Source of the DNA: UBA961 sp041191145
Lineage (GTDB): Bacteria; Bacteroidota; Ignavibacteria; Kapaibacteriales; UBA961
NCBI GenBank assembly: GCA_041191145.1
Contig: JBEEPK010000004.1
Location: 10,599-74,598, forward strand
Direction: 5' to 3'
Length of the DNA stretch: 64,000 nt
Each line of letters starts with the position of its first letter. The first letter of the stretch is position 1. This document shows positions 46,130-55,844 of this stretch, piece after piece. The notes below the pieces were generated by a model, which worked only from the letters and a program-made list of their open reading frames with translations, searched no databases and was not told the DNA's origin. The translations under genes and the position numbers were made by a program.

Positions 46130-47401
46130 ATGGATTTGTTCAAAGCTCGACTCGACGAGAAACTTCCCCAGCTTCGTGCCGAGAGAACAACCTTGCTCAA
46201 GGAACATGGAGATACGCAAATCTCTACTGTTGCAATTGAGCAAGTGCTCGGTGGCATGAGAGCTGTTCCCGCATTGCTATGCGAAACTTCTTCTGTATCT
46301 GCAGATGAAGGTCTTCGCATCAGAAATATCCCAATTTTGGAATTGACAAACCAAACTCCCGAAGATATATTCTTTCTTCTTTGTACTGGCGTTTTGCCAA
46401 ATGATGCTGAAAGAGCAGAAATCAGTGCCGCATTTGCAGCAAAAGCGAATGTACCGGATTCAGTTTGGGATGTATTAAAGGCCTTGCCAAAAGATACCCA
46501 TCCAATGGTCATGCTCAGCATCGGAATCTTGGCATTGGAAAAAGATTCAGCTTTCCGCAAAGCATATGAAGCAGGTGCTTCAAAAGATGAATTATGGAAG
46601 GCAACTTTGGAAGATTGCGTTACCCTGCTCGGTGGTGTTACTACAATCGCTGCCGGAATTTATCGCATTAGATTTGGCAAGGGCGATTTGATCGCACCGA
46701 AAGAAGGCTTGGATTGGAGTGCAAATTTTGCACATATGCTTGGTGTTAGCAATGATGCCTCATGGGAAGATCTCGTGAGATTGTATCTTGTGCTGCACAG
46801 TGATCATGAAGGTGGAAATGTGAGTGCCATGACATCACATGTTGTCAGTTCTGCACTTTCCGATGTCTTCTATTCTGTGAGCGCCGGTTTGAATGGTCTT
46901 GCGGGTCCATTGCATGGTCTTGCCAATCAAGAATGTTTGCGTTTCATCATGGATCTTCGTCAGGAGTTTGGTGGTGTTCCAACAGATGAAGCACTTCGTG
47001 AATATTGCTTCAAGCGTCTTGGTTCAGGACAAGTTATTCCTGGTTATGGACATGCTGTTCTTCGCGTAACAGATCCTCGCTTCACAGCATTCCATCAATT
47101 TGCTGAAGAAAAGAATTTGAATGATGACAATGTGCAATTCATGAAGAAATTGTTTGCAATTGTTCCTGAAGTATTGAAAGAGCAAGGAAAAGCAAAGAAT
47201 CCTTGGCCAAATGTTGATGCAGCATCAGGTTCATTGCTCTATTATTATGGTATGACAGAATTTGAATTCTATACTGTAATGTTTGGTGTTTCTCGCGCAA
47301 TGGGAATTTGTTCCCAGATCTTGGTTCACCGTATGATTGGTTCTCCAATTGTGCGTCCCAAATCAATGACGCTCACCGAACTTCGTGGAATGATTAAGTA
47401 A
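46130..47401 (+). CDS. gltA: Citrate synthase, eukaryotic-like type I
   Basis: 423 residues from ATG 46130 (AGGTGAT just upstream); the open frame before it is leader. It condenses acetyl-CoA with oxaloacetate at the head of the TCA cycle. HSDHEGGNVSAMTSH, ALSDVFYSVSAGLNGLAGPL, HGLANQE and VIPGYGHAVLR place catalytic His and Asp residues correctly. These segments follow the mitochondrial enzyme more than the hexameric NADH-inhibited bacterial type. It ends at a strong terminator. Confidence 0.95.
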   Translation: MDLFKARLDEKLPQLRAERTTLLKEHGDTQISTVAIEQVLGGMRAVPALLCETSSVSADEGLRIRNIPILELTNQTPEDIFFLLCTGVLPNDAERAEISAAFAAKANVPDSVWDVLKALPKDTHPMVMLSIGILALEKDSAFRKAYEAGASKDELWKATLEDCVTLLGGVTTIAAGIYRIRFGKGDLIAPKEGLDWSANFAHMLGVSNDASWEDLVRLYLVLHSDHEGGNVSAMTSHVVSSALSDVFYSVSAGLNGLAGPLHGLANQECLRFIMDLRQEFGGVPTDEALREYCFKRLGSGQVIPGYGHAVLRVTDPRFTAFHQFAEEKNLNDDNVQFMKKLFAIVPEVLKEQGKAKNPWPNVDAASGSLLYYYGMTEFEFYTVMFGVSRAMGICSQILVHRMIGSPIVRPKSMTLTELRGMIK

Positions 47402-47404
47402 ATA

Positions 47405-47433
47405 AAAAGCCCCTTCAAATTGAAGGGGCTTTT
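47405..47433. terminator. Bidirectional terminator
   Basis: AAAAGCCCCTTCA/TGAAGGGGCTTTT, 13 bp with 3-nt loop. It overlaps the last codons of the convergent methyltransferase gene. Confidence 0.9.
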
Positions 47434-48263
47434 CTTTTTCTGGCAACAAGAAAAATCTCAACACCAGTCAGATGTTCATATAGACGACCTAAGAATTTTC
47501 TTGCACTTTGTTTGTAAGAAAATGAATTCCTAAGAGTTCTGTCGGCTAAGATTCCTGCTTTGAATGTATGATTATCATTTGGTTTTCTGCTATAACATTC
47601 CACAACTTCAAAACCTACGGATTCAATCAGGGTGCAAAGTGATTTTTTTGAATAATGCACATAATGATTATGTGGTTGGAACCATATCCAATATCTGCCC
47701 AATACTCTGCTCCAGAATGATGCAAAATCAGGAACGCGTATAAAAATGAAGCCATTGTCATCAAGAAGATGTTGGCATTGTTCTAAAAGATTGCGTGGTT
47801 CTGTAAAATGTTCCAATACATGCCAAAGCGTCAATGCTTGAAATGATGGTTGAATATCTTTAATGCTGGGAGCAATATTGAGGCCGATAGACATTGTATA
47901 TGATTTTGCTGATTGAGATGGTTCAATCCCACATACTTCAAATCCAAATCTTCTACATATATCAAGAAAATACCCTTTGTCACAACCGATGTCTAAAATT
48001 CTGTCACCAGATTTGAGTCCTTGTTTTTGCAATTGTGAAATCAGCCAATATTGTTCGGGGAGTCTAAAGATGCGCCTATATTCAGAAGCCAAAACTTCAC
48101 TGGCGCTCATGAGATAGTGCGAAGAATAATATGAATCAAGTTTGTCTTGATTTGGAATATGCTTAAGGACATGAACGGTACAATTTGTACAGTATACTAA
48201 TGAAACACCATTAATTGTTTTTTGCTTCAGATTCGGAATATTACAAATGATACAATTTTGCAC
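47415..48263 (-). CDS. SAM-dependent methyltransferase with N-terminal zinc ribbon
   Basis: 282 residues from a GTG start. The N-terminus has CIICN ... YCTNC, a two-CxxC zinc ribbon. The class I methyltransferase domain follows: motif I RILDIGCDKGYFLDIC (about 88), GIEPSQSAKSY, and ALTLWHVLEHFTEPRNLL. This layout is frequent in methyltransferases of surface-polysaccharide clusters, which fits the preceding glycosyltransferases. Substrate is unknown. Its 3' end lies inside the shared terminator. Confidence 0.88.
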   Translation of the reverse strand: MQNCIICNIPNLKQKTINGVSLVYCTNCTVHVLKHIPNQDKLDSYYSSHYLMSASEVLASEYRRIFRLPEQYWLISQLQKQGLKSGDRILDIGCDKGYFLDICRRFGFEVCGIEPSQSAKSYTMSIGLNIAPSIKDIQPSFQALTLWHVLEHFTEPRNLLEQCQHLLDDNGFIFIRVPDFASFWSRVLGRYWIWFQPHNHYVHYSKKSLCTLIESVGFEVVECYSRKPNDNHTFKAGILADRTLRNSFSYKQSARKFLGRLYEHLTGVEIFLVARKRKAPSI

Positions 48264-48286
48264 GATTACACCTTGTTTATTTCAAA

Positions 48287-48294
48287 CAAATTTA
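48287..48294 (-). promoter_or_regulatory. TAnnTTTG promoter box (TAAATTTG)
   Basis: Lies 24 nt upstream of the GTG start of the methyltransferase gene. Confidence 0.45.
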
Positions 48295-48350
48295 CATATT
48301 TATGAATGGCATAAATGCCGGAATTATTATAAATGAAGTAGTTGAATATA

Positions 48351-49919
48351 ATGGCTAGCAAAACAAACATTCGTAGTATGAATGGAAATGGTAAAGATTC
48401 AAATATCAGTCTTAAGATTGCATCTGTGGAGTTAATAGCTGCAATTAGAAATCGGAATGATGATGGATTAAGAGATATTTTGGAACAATTGGAAACATAT
48501 TCAGGTACAGAGTCATGGATATTATGCGATGCATTACAAAAATTTATTCGTCTATACCTAAGAAGAGTAGATCTTCCTGTATTAGAGTTTAAAGAATGTG
48601 TTGAACAATGTAGTAAGATATTTGTAAAGCATAAACTATATGAAATGTTGGCTTTTGCAACATACTCATTGGCTCGTCATTACTTTGTCACAAATGTATT
48701 TTTTGAAGAATGTTTGTCTTATCTCCTTCAAACAGAACTAATTGTGCAAAAACATTTAAGCGTTCACAATATGACACATTGTGAAGTGTTATTTATGAAG
48801 GGTTCGGTATACTACTTTCAAGGGAATTTTGATGAATCTACAAAAGCAATTCTACAAGCACAATCGCTAAAGTCATATGCGAAGGCATCTGGGGAAATGA
48901 AGTTTAAATCAAATATAAATCTAGCTAGAAACTATATTTTTGCAAATGATCCTGCTAAAGCAAAACTGCATCTTGAAGCTGCAGAAGTACATTGGGAGGA
49001 TTATCAAGGTCCATATGACAAAGGTGCACTGTATCTTAGAAAAGCAGATTTATTGAGGTATGAAGGAAAATGGGAATTATCATATGCTCAATTACAAGAG
49101 GGCTTAGAATGGTATAAGAATTTAGGTTTTCCATTGCGATTAGGTGAATTCTACAAAGAGATTGGGGAATTTTTTAAAATAGAAGATAATCCAATGAAAG
49201 ACTATGATCTTTCTATGCACTCATTCGAGAAGGCAATGGAGATCGCAAGAGAGTTAAAAATAAACAAGTTTACATTTGCCATACAAAATAGTATGTGGAA
49301 GGCGGCTTATGCATTTCGAAAATGGGAAGCATGTACTGAAAAACTTATTGAGTATCATAGAATGATTGAAGAAGTACATTTAGTTGAATTGCAATTTGAA
49401 ATTAAAAAAATCGAAAATAAAGCACTTGAAGAAAGGAATAAACTCATAAAAGAGGGTAAGATGGCATATAGAGAAGCAATGACTGAAGAAGTGATTCAAT
49501 TGAATAAAGTAAATGAGCAATTGCAGATGGAAAATATTCGATTGAAACATGCCATTGAAAAAATTGAACTATTGTTAAGTAGAAAATCAAAAACTGTTCA
49601 TAATAATGATGCCTTTTATGAAAAAATAGAAGAATTAGTGCAGTCAGCTAAAGGTAATGAAGTAGATCTAGAATCATATTTGGCAAAATGTGATAAGCTT
49701 CATCCCAACTTTGGAATGGATATCGTAAAATCTCATCCAAATATCACTTCAATGGAATTGAAAATATCAAAGTTGATAAAGCAAGGATTAGCAACACAAT
49801 CTATTGCAAGAATATTTAATGTGACTGTAAAAAGCATTGAAAATCATAGAATGAATCTTCGTAAAAAGGCAAATCTCAATCCAAATCAGTCATTGTCGGC
49901 ATATATTCTATCAATATAA
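48351..49919 (+). CDS. TPR-containing LuxR-type regulator, copy 1
   Basis: 522 residues from ATG 48351. A long all-helical region (about 60-360) of TPR-like repeats is followed by a coiled coil (about 375-415, LNKVNEQLQMENIRLKHAIE), a linker CDKLHPNFGMDIVKSHP, and a C-terminal LuxR/GerE helix-turn-helix ITSMELKISKLIKQGLATQS ... TVKSIENHRMNLRKK. There is no receiver or membrane segment, so the input signal is unknown. The codon composition is visibly more AT-rich than neighbouring genes. It is followed 43 bp later by a paralogue of the same architecture. Confidence 0.85.
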   Translation: MASKTNIRSMNGNGKDSNISLKIASVELIAAIRNRNDDGLRDILEQLETYSGTESWILCDALQKFIRLYLRRVDLPVLEFKECVEQCSKIFVKHKLYEMLAFATYSLARHYFVTNVFFEECLSYLLQTELIVQKHLSVHNMTHCEVLFMKGSVYYFQGNFDESTKAILQAQSLKSYAKASGEMKFKSNINLARNYIFANDPAKAKLHLEAAEVHWEDYQGPYDKGALYLRKADLLRYEGKWELSYAQLQEGLEWYKNLGFPLRLGEFYKEIGEFFKIEDNPMKDYDLSMHSFEKAMEIARELKINKFTFAIQNSMWKAAYAFRKWEACTEKLIEYHRMIEEVHLVELQFEIKKIENKALEERNKLIKEGKMAYREAMTEEVIQLNKVNEQLQMENIRLKHAIEKIELLLSRKSKTVHNNDAFYEKIEELVQSAKGNEVDLESYLAKCDKLHPNFGMDIVKSHPNITSMELKISKLIKQGLATQSIARIFNVTVKSIENHRMNLRKKANLNPNQSLSAYILSI

Positions 49920-49962
49920 AAATATCTTGAAGTAGAGATTTATAATAGAACAGAGGGTTTCA

Positions 49963-51513
49963 ATGAAGAGCATAGCAATGAAAAACAAAAGTAAATACAT
50001 GTCTTTGAAAACATTATCGCAAGATATTGTGAAAGTAATCCAAGGGGACCAGAGTAGTGATATGAGTAGAATTGAAATGCAAATAAGGGAATATGCAGGG
50101 AGCGGTTCGTCTCAAATTCAAAGCGAATTGATTGAATTCATTCAAACATATATCAATAGAAGAGAATTGTCTGCTGTGGAGATGCATGAAAGAATTGAAA
50201 AACATTGTAAAGTATTTGCGAAGTATAAATATCATGAGATAAGAGCGCGGGCAAAAGTACTTCTTGCTAGTCATTATCACCAAACGCATAAGTATATTTC
50301 AGAAAGTTTTAAAGCATTAACCGAAGCCGAGTTAATAGTCCAAAGACATTTGGGTCCTGATAATTTTATACTATGCGAAGCATTGTTTGTGAGGGGAGGA
50401 GTGTACTACTCACTTGGAGAAATGGAAAAATCAACCGAAGCATTGTTGTCATCCCAATCACTTAAGGGATTCATAAATGCATCGTATGCACATCAATATA
50501 AATCACATATCAATATCTCACGTAACTATATTTACTTGCATGATTATAAGAGTGCAAAAAAACACTTGGAATTGGCAGCAATAAGTTGGGAGCATTATGG
50601 CAATATATATGACAAAGGTGGTTTATATATGCGAAAGTCTGATATGCTCAGACATGAAGGGAATTGGGAAGAATCCTTGAAAATTTTGATTGAGGGCTTG
50701 AACTTTTATCAGGAACATGATATTAAATTGAGAATTGCTGAATTTCACAAAGAGTTGGGAGAATTCCACTCAAGAACTGATAATCCTTTACGGAATTTTA
50801 CAAACTCTATGAACTCATTTGAAGAAGCATTGAAGCTTTCAAAGGAATTAGAAATTCTGAGATTGGAGGCTGCAATAATCAATAGTATGTGGAAAGTTTG
50901 TAAAAGTTTTGAAGAATGGAAATTGTGTTCTCAATATCTGATAGAATATAATGATGTATTTGAAAAGATTCATCAAGATGAGGTGGATATTTACATTAAA
51001 AAAATAGAAAGTATCGTTTTAGAAGAAAAGAAGCAATTGACAAGTGAAGGTAAGCCAACATTCACAAAAGCGCTTGTCGATGAGGTCGTGCAATTAAGAG
51101 AAAAAATTGAGATATTAAAACAAAAAAACATGAGCTTGGAAAAGATTATGCTTGAAGTTGAATCTCTCATTGATCATAACGCGATTGGGAACAAGAACGG
51201 TGCAAATTTTGTGGATCAACTTCATCGCATGGTAGCAAGAAGAAAGGGAAATGCCCCGGATTTGACTGCTTATCTTGCAGAGTGTGATAAGTCATATCCA
51301 GAATTAGCTTCAATTTTGATTGAGAAGATACCATCAATTACTAGTATGGAAATGAAAGTTGCCAAATTGATTAGACTTGATTTGTCGACTCAATCAATAG
51401 CAAATATTTGTGGTGTTACAGTAAAAAGTATAGAAAGCCACAGGATGAAACTCAGGAAAAAGGCACAGTTAACCCCAGAGCAATCATTATCTGCATTTGT
51501 ATTGGCACTGTGA
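49963..51513 (+). CDS. TPR-containing LuxR-type regulator, copy 2
   Basis: 516 residues, collinear with copy 1 along its whole length: shared VLASHYHQTHKY-like region, SLKGFINASYAHQYKSHINI versus SLKSYAKASGEMKFKSNINL, SMWKVCKSFEEWKLCSQYLI versus SMWKAAYAFRKWEACTEKLI, and HTH ITSMEMKVAKLIRLDLSTQS ... TVKSIESHRMKLRKK. The DNA-recognition helix is nearly the same as in copy 1, so both may bind similar sites. It arose by tandem duplication and ends 157 bp before a strong terminator. Confidence 0.85.
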   Translation: MKSIAMKNKSKYMSLKTLSQDIVKVIQGDQSSDMSRIEMQIREYAGSGSSQIQSELIEFIQTYINRRELSAVEMHERIEKHCKVFAKYKYHEIRARAKVLLASHYHQTHKYISESFKALTEAELIVQRHLGPDNFILCEALFVRGGVYYSLGEMEKSTEALLSSQSLKGFINASYAHQYKSHINISRNYIYLHDYKSAKKHLELAAISWEHYGNIYDKGGLYMRKSDMLRHEGNWEESLKILIEGLNFYQEHDIKLRIAEFHKELGEFHSRTDNPLRNFTNSMNSFEEALKLSKELEILRLEAAIINSMWKVCKSFEEWKLCSQYLIEYNDVFEKIHQDEVDIYIKKIESIVLEEKKQLTSEGKPTFTKALVDEVVQLREKIEILKQKNMSLEKIMLEVESLIDHNAIGNKNGANFVDQLHRMVARRKGNAPDLTAYLAECDKSYPELASILIEKIPSITSMEMKVAKLIRLDLSTQSIANICGVTVKSIESHRMKLRKKAQLTPEQSLSAFVLAL

Positions 51514-51669
51514 TAAATTTTCATGCCCAAAGAAAATATGGGGTTTGTATAGGGTATAAGAGAAAAGTAATCCCTGTAAGTTGCCGGTAGATCAAATTGA
51601 TTTGGAATAGGGTTATATTCTTCATCTTAAGATGATCTATAATTATTGGCTATCAGGGGTCAGGATACG

Positions 51670-51706
51670 GTAATAGCTCTCACTATGTGAGGGCTATTAC
51701 TTTTTT
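51670..51706 (+). terminator. Terminator of the twin regulator transcript
   Basis: GTAATAGCTCTCAC/GTGAGGGCTATTAC (14 bp, one G-U, 3-nt loop) followed by six T. The 156 bp between stop and stem have further AT-rich inverted repeats. Confidence 0.88.
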
Positions 51707-51713
51707 AAAGAAA

Positions 51714-51744
51714 AAAAGCCAAATCATATTAAGATTTGGCTTTT
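51714..51744 (-). terminator. Terminator of tRNA-Val
   Basis: On the minus strand AAAAGCCAAATC/GATTTGGCTTTT, 12 bp, followed by further T, directly after the tRNA. Confidence 0.88.
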
Positions 51745-51746
51745 AG

Positions 51747-51820
<74 letters not shown>

Positions 51821-51942
51821 AAATGGCTTGCAAAAATACATACTCTTTCTGAAAAGGAAAAGATCTGCAAAAAAAAGCCATGAATGAGGAAAAAATTGAA
51901 TGATATTATCATTCAAAAACCCTCGATAAGCAGTGCCTTTCG

Positions 51943-51950
51943 TATATTTG
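51943..51950 (+). promoter_or_regulatory. TAnnTTTG promoter box (TATATTTGC)
   Basis: Lies 93 nt upstream of the pyrophosphatase start. The 51514-52043 gap otherwise holds two terminators and tRNA-Val. Confidence 0.5.
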
Positions 51951-52043
51951 CAAGCCCTTATTATTCAATTCTCATTGAATGTAAAGAAAAGGGAATATCA
52001 TAATTGATTTGAATATTCTTGTTCCATTTTTCAGACATATTGT

Positions 52044-54176
52044 ATGACAGTTGGATTGATACTAGGTTTAGGAGCTTTAGCGCTCATCGTTGCTTTATTT
52101 TATTCACGCCGTGTGAATGCCATTTCGATTGATTCAGGTGCTTCTTCACCTGAAGAAGTTGCAAAATTGACTGAGATATCTTCAGCAATTGCCGAAGGAG
52201 CAATGGCATTTCTCAAGAGAGAATATCGCATTCTATCATTGTTCATGGGTTTGTTTGCCATCATTATTGTGTTTACCGTCAATGATGAGCATGCAGGTAT
52301 TCCTTTGGGATTATGGTCTGCAATATGCTTTTTGATTGGTGCAGGAACATCTGTAGTATCCGGTTATATCGGGATGAAAATTGCAACAAAAGGTAATGTT
52401 CGCACAGCTGCAGCCGCAAGAATATCACTGGAAAAATCATTTCGCATTGCATTTGAATCCGGTGCAGTGATGGGATTTGGTTTGACCGGACTTGCAGTGA
52501 TGGGATTGATACTTGTGTATTTGGGACTCATCACACTGCATCCTTCTATAGATCAGCACATCATTATGGAAATTCTTTCCGGATTTGCATTGGGTGGTTC
52601 TTCAGTTGCTTTGTTTGGTCGAGTTGGCGGTGGTATTTATACCAAAGCCGCTGATGTTGGAGCTGATTTGGTTGGGAAAGTTGAGGCAGGCATTCCGGAA
52701 GATGATCCTCGCAATCCTGCCGTGATTGCAGATAATGTTGGTGATAATGTTGGTGATATTGCCGGTATGGGTGCGGATCTATTTGGTTCGGTTGCTGAGT
52801 CAACATGTGCCGCAATGGTTATTGGTGCTGCTTCATTTGCAATGCTTGAAGGCGAAGCAAAGACTTCTGCTTTGCTATTCCCACTTTTTGTGAGTGGCGT
52901 TGGTATCGTTGCAAGTTTGATTTCGCTCTTTTTCATCAACCCTAAATCTGAAGAAAAAGTTGAATCATCATTGAAGAATGCATTGATCATCTCAACTATT
53001 CTCATGCTCATTGCACTCTATCCATTCACGATGAATATGTTGCCCGGTGAATTCATGCTAGGTAATCGTATGCATTCTAATATGGGTGTGTTCATCACAT
53101 TAGCAGCTGGATTGATAGCTGGACTTGCGATTGGTTTGATAACAGAATATTATACATCACATAGATATTCTCCTGTTCGTGAAGTTGCAGATGCATCTCA
53201 AACGGGCGCGGCAACCAATATCATTTATGGTTTGTCATTGGGTTATAATTCATCCGTACTTCCAATGCTTATCATGGCAATAACAGTTGTGATTGGTTTT
53301 TCTTTTGCAGGAATGTATGGCATTGCGATGGCTGCAATCGGCATGCTTGGAACCATTGCAGTAGGTCTTACCATTGATGCATATGGTCCTGTTTCAGACA
53401 ATGCAGGTGGTATTGCAGAGATGGCAGAAATGGGTCCAGACATTCGCAAGCGCACAGATGCTCTTGATGCGGCAGGGAATACAACAGCAGCCATTGGTAA
53501 AGGATTTGCTATTGGTTCCGCAGCTTTGACTTCACTTGCTCTTACAGCGGCATTTTTGACAAGAGCTGATTTGCCTGTCATTAATATGCTTGATCCTATC
53601 GTAATGGCAGGTTTATTCGTTGGAGCTTCACTTCCTTTCGCATTCTCAGCAATGACTATGCGTTCAGTTGGAAAAGCAGCATTTAGCATGATTGAAGAAG
53701 TGAGACGACAGTTCCGTACGATTCCTGGTTTGCTTGAAGGGAAAGCAAGAGCTGATTATAGCACCTGTGTTGATATTTCCACTAAAGCATCTTTGCGTGA
53801 GATGATAGCTCCCGGCTTATTGGTAATTCTTACACCGCTTCTTACCGGTTGGCTTTTTGGAGTACACATGGTTGCTGGATTATTGATTGGTGCATTGATC
53901 ACAGGTGTGATGATGGCAATCTCAATGGCAAATTCCGGTGGCGCATGGGATAATGCGAAGAAATACATTGAAACAGGTCAATTGGGGGGCAAAGGTTCAG
54001 ATACCCATAAAGCTGCAGTTGTAGGTGATACGGTTGGTGATCCATTCAAGGATACATCAGGACCATCACTGAACATTCTCATTAAATTGATGGCGATCAT
54101 CTCATTGGTTTTTGTTCCTTTCTTCGTTAAGAATGGTGGTATTTTGCTCAATATGTTTGGCTTGAGTCAACATTGA
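52044..54176 (+). CDS. hppA: Membrane-bound ion-pumping pyrophosphatase, K+-dependent type
   Basis: 710 residues, about 16 membrane helices. It hydrolyses PPi and pumps H+ and/or Na+. Catalytic signatures are ADVGADLVGKVEAGIPEDDP, ADNVGDNVGDIAGMGADLFG, DNAGGIAEMAEMGPDIRKRT and a C-terminal KAAVVGDTVGDPFKDTSGPS. In GNTTAAIGKGFAIGS the Ala after GNTTA marks the K+-dependent subfamily (the independent one has Lys). Whether it pumps Na+ or H+ is not decided here. Monocistronic, with its own promoter box and terminator. Confidence 0.96.
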   Translation: MTVGLILGLGALALIVALFYSRRVNAISIDSGASSPEEVAKLTEISSAIAEGAMAFLKREYRILSLFMGLFAIIIVFTVNDEHAGIPLGLWSAICFLIGAGTSVVSGYIGMKIATKGNVRTAAAARISLEKSFRIAFESGAVMGFGLTGLAVMGLILVYLGLITLHPSIDQHIIMEILSGFALGGSSVALFGRVGGGIYTKAADVGADLVGKVEAGIPEDDPRNPAVIADNVGDNVGDIAGMGADLFGSVAESTCAAMVIGAASFAMLEGEAKTSALLFPLFVSGVGIVASLISLFFINPKSEEKVESSLKNALIISTILMLIALYPFTMNMLPGEFMLGNRMHSNMGVFITLAAGLIAGLAIGLITEYYTSHRYSPVREVADASQTGAATNIIYGLSLGYNSSVLPMLIMAITVVIGFSFAGMYGIAMAAIGMLGTIAVGLTIDAYGPVSDNAGGIAEMAEMGPDIRKRTDALDAAGNTTAAIGKGFAIGSAALTSLALTAAFLTRADLPVINMLDPIVMAGLFVGASLPFAFSAMTMRSVGKAAFSMIEEVRRQFRTIPGLLEGKARADYSTCVDISTKASLREMIAPGLLVILTPLLTGWLFGVHMVAGLLIGALITGVMMAISMANSGGAWDNAKKYIETGQLGGKGSDTHKAAVVGDTVGDPFKDTSGPSLNILIKLMAIISLVFVPFFVKNGGILLNMFGLSQH

Positions 54177-54207
54177 TGCAATAATGCACGCAGACAATCG
54201 TATATCG

Positions 54208-54245
54208 CCGCCCTCAAAGTTCATAGCTTTGACGGCGGTTTTTTA
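54208..54245 (+). terminator. Terminator of hppA
   Basis: CCGCC-C-TCAAAG/CTTTGA-C-GGCGG (11 pairs, one internal C-C mismatch, 7-nt loop) followed by TTTTTT. Confidence 0.85.
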
Positions 54246-54359
54246 TTTTCATGCATGAATTCCCCCTCATTGCATGAATTTTCATTGCTTCAATCTTGGG
54301 ACCATCGCAATGCAATCATTTCGGGGATTTTTTTATCACAATCATAGAGAGAGTATTCT

Positions 54360-55739
54360 ATGGATGTAACACACATACTGCTTCTGCTCCTTTTATTCAT
54401 GGGAGCGTATTCCATTTGGTATTCAAATAGAACATCAAATCAACAAAAGTCCGGCGAGAGTGTTGACAAACTCATCAAGCTCGATGCGGATATCTCACGC
54501 ATGGATCCACTTATTCGGGAAGAATTTGGAAGAAATCGCGAAGAGAATCAGCGTGCTCTGCGTGAGTCAAGAGAAGAACAACAAATGGCACTCGTGAATT
54601 TTGAACGAAGATTGTCCGAGAGCGCTCGTGAATTGAATGAGATGCAAAGACAGAAGTTTGAAGATTTGGTTTCCAAGCAAGAGAATATTCGCAAAAATGC
54701 CGATGAAAAACTCTCTGAGATTCGAGATACCATGGAAATCAAATTGAGAAATCTGCAAGAAGACAATGCAAAGCAACTTGATGAAATGCGCAAAACTGTA
54801 GATGAAAAATTGCAGGAAGGATTGGAGCAAAGATTCAATCAATCATTCAAGTTGATTAGTGACAGACTTGAACAAGTACATAAAGGACTCGGCGAAATGC
54901 AAGGACTGGCGAATGGAGTTGGTGATTTGAAGAAAGTGCTCAGTAATGTAAAAACGAGAGGTATCGTAGGTGAAATTCAACTCAGAAATCTTCTTGAAGA
55001 ATTTCTCACAAGAGATCAATTTGAAGAAAATGTCATCGTAAAACCGGATACGCAAGAGCGAGTGGAATTCGCTGTTAAATTGCCGAATAAGAATCAAGGT
55101 GGAGAAGATATTTATGTACCCATTGATTCGAAATTTCCGATTGAAGTCTATGAGCGATTGATTGACGCATACAATGCTGTCGGTACAATTCCACAAAAGG
55201 AATTGGATGCAGCAAGAAAAGCTTTTGCAGATGTTGTGAAAGAAAATGCAAAAACCATTTCTTCGAAATATATCAATCCTCCTATCACGACAGATTTTGC
55301 AGTGATGTTTGTTCCTACAGAAGGTCTATATGCTGAGATACTACATTCCCCAGGTCTATTTGAGTTGCTGAGAAAGGAATATCAAATTATTATTGTCGGA
55401 CCAACAAATCTTGTTGCTTATTTGAGCAGTTTGCAAATGGGCTTCAGAACATTAGCAATTGAAAAGAGATCAAGCGAAGTTTGGCAATTACTCGGTGCTG
55501 TGAAAAATGAATTCGGTAAATTTGGAGTCGTGCTTGAAGCCACAAGACGCAAATTGGAGTTAGCTGCGAATGAGATAGACAAAGCAGGTGTGCGTTCAAG
55601 AGCGATAGAGAAGAAGCTTCGAGATGTACAAGAATTGCCCAGCGGACAAAGTCAAGATATTTTGCAATTGCCAGCTTTCGGTGAAGCAGAAGATCAGGAT
55701 TTTGATTTGACTCACCCCAATTCTGATGAGTCTGAATAA
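54360..55739 (+). CDS. rmuC: RmuC-family DNA recombination protein
   Basis: 459 residues. One N-terminal membrane helix (ILLLLLLFMGAYSIWYSN), a long coiled coil (about 65-190), then the nuclease-like RmuC domain with GEIQLRNLLEEFL, YVPIDSKFPIEVYERL and TEGLYAEILHSPGLFELLRK, IIIVGPTNLVAYLSSLQMGF. RmuC limits inversion at short inverted repeats in E. coli. The family call is firm; biochemical activity is less known. Confidence 0.93.
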   Translation: MDVTHILLLLLLFMGAYSIWYSNRTSNQQKSGESVDKLIKLDADISRMDPLIREEFGRNREENQRALRESREEQQMALVNFERRLSESARELNEMQRQKFEDLVSKQENIRKNADEKLSEIRDTMEIKLRNLQEDNAKQLDEMRKTVDEKLQEGLEQRFNQSFKLISDRLEQVHKGLGEMQGLANGVGDLKKVLSNVKTRGIVGEIQLRNLLEEFLTRDQFEENVIVKPDTQERVEFAVKLPNKNQGGEDIYVPIDSKFPIEVYERLIDAYNAVGTIPQKELDAARKAFADVVKENAKTISSKYINPPITTDFAVMFVPTEGLYAEILHSPGLFELLRKEYQIIIVGPTNLVAYLSSLQMGFRTLAIEKRSSEVWQLLGAVKNEFGKFGVVLEATRRKLELAANEIDKAGVRSRAIEKKLRDVQELPSGQSQDILQLPAFGEAEDQDFDLTHPNSDESE

Positions 55740-55755
55740 TCTAGTATTGAGAAGC

Positions 55756-55785
55756 ATGGCGAGGCATTAGCTTCGCCATTGTTTT
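55756..55785 (+). terminator. Terminator of rmuC
   Basis: ATGGCGA/TCGCCAT, 7 bp with a 10-nt loop, followed by TGTTTTT. Confidence 0.75.
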
Positions 55786-55844
55786 TCAGGGTGTTTTTTC
55801 TCCTAATCTGTGTAATTTACCAGTCCTAATTTTCTCTCGAAACC

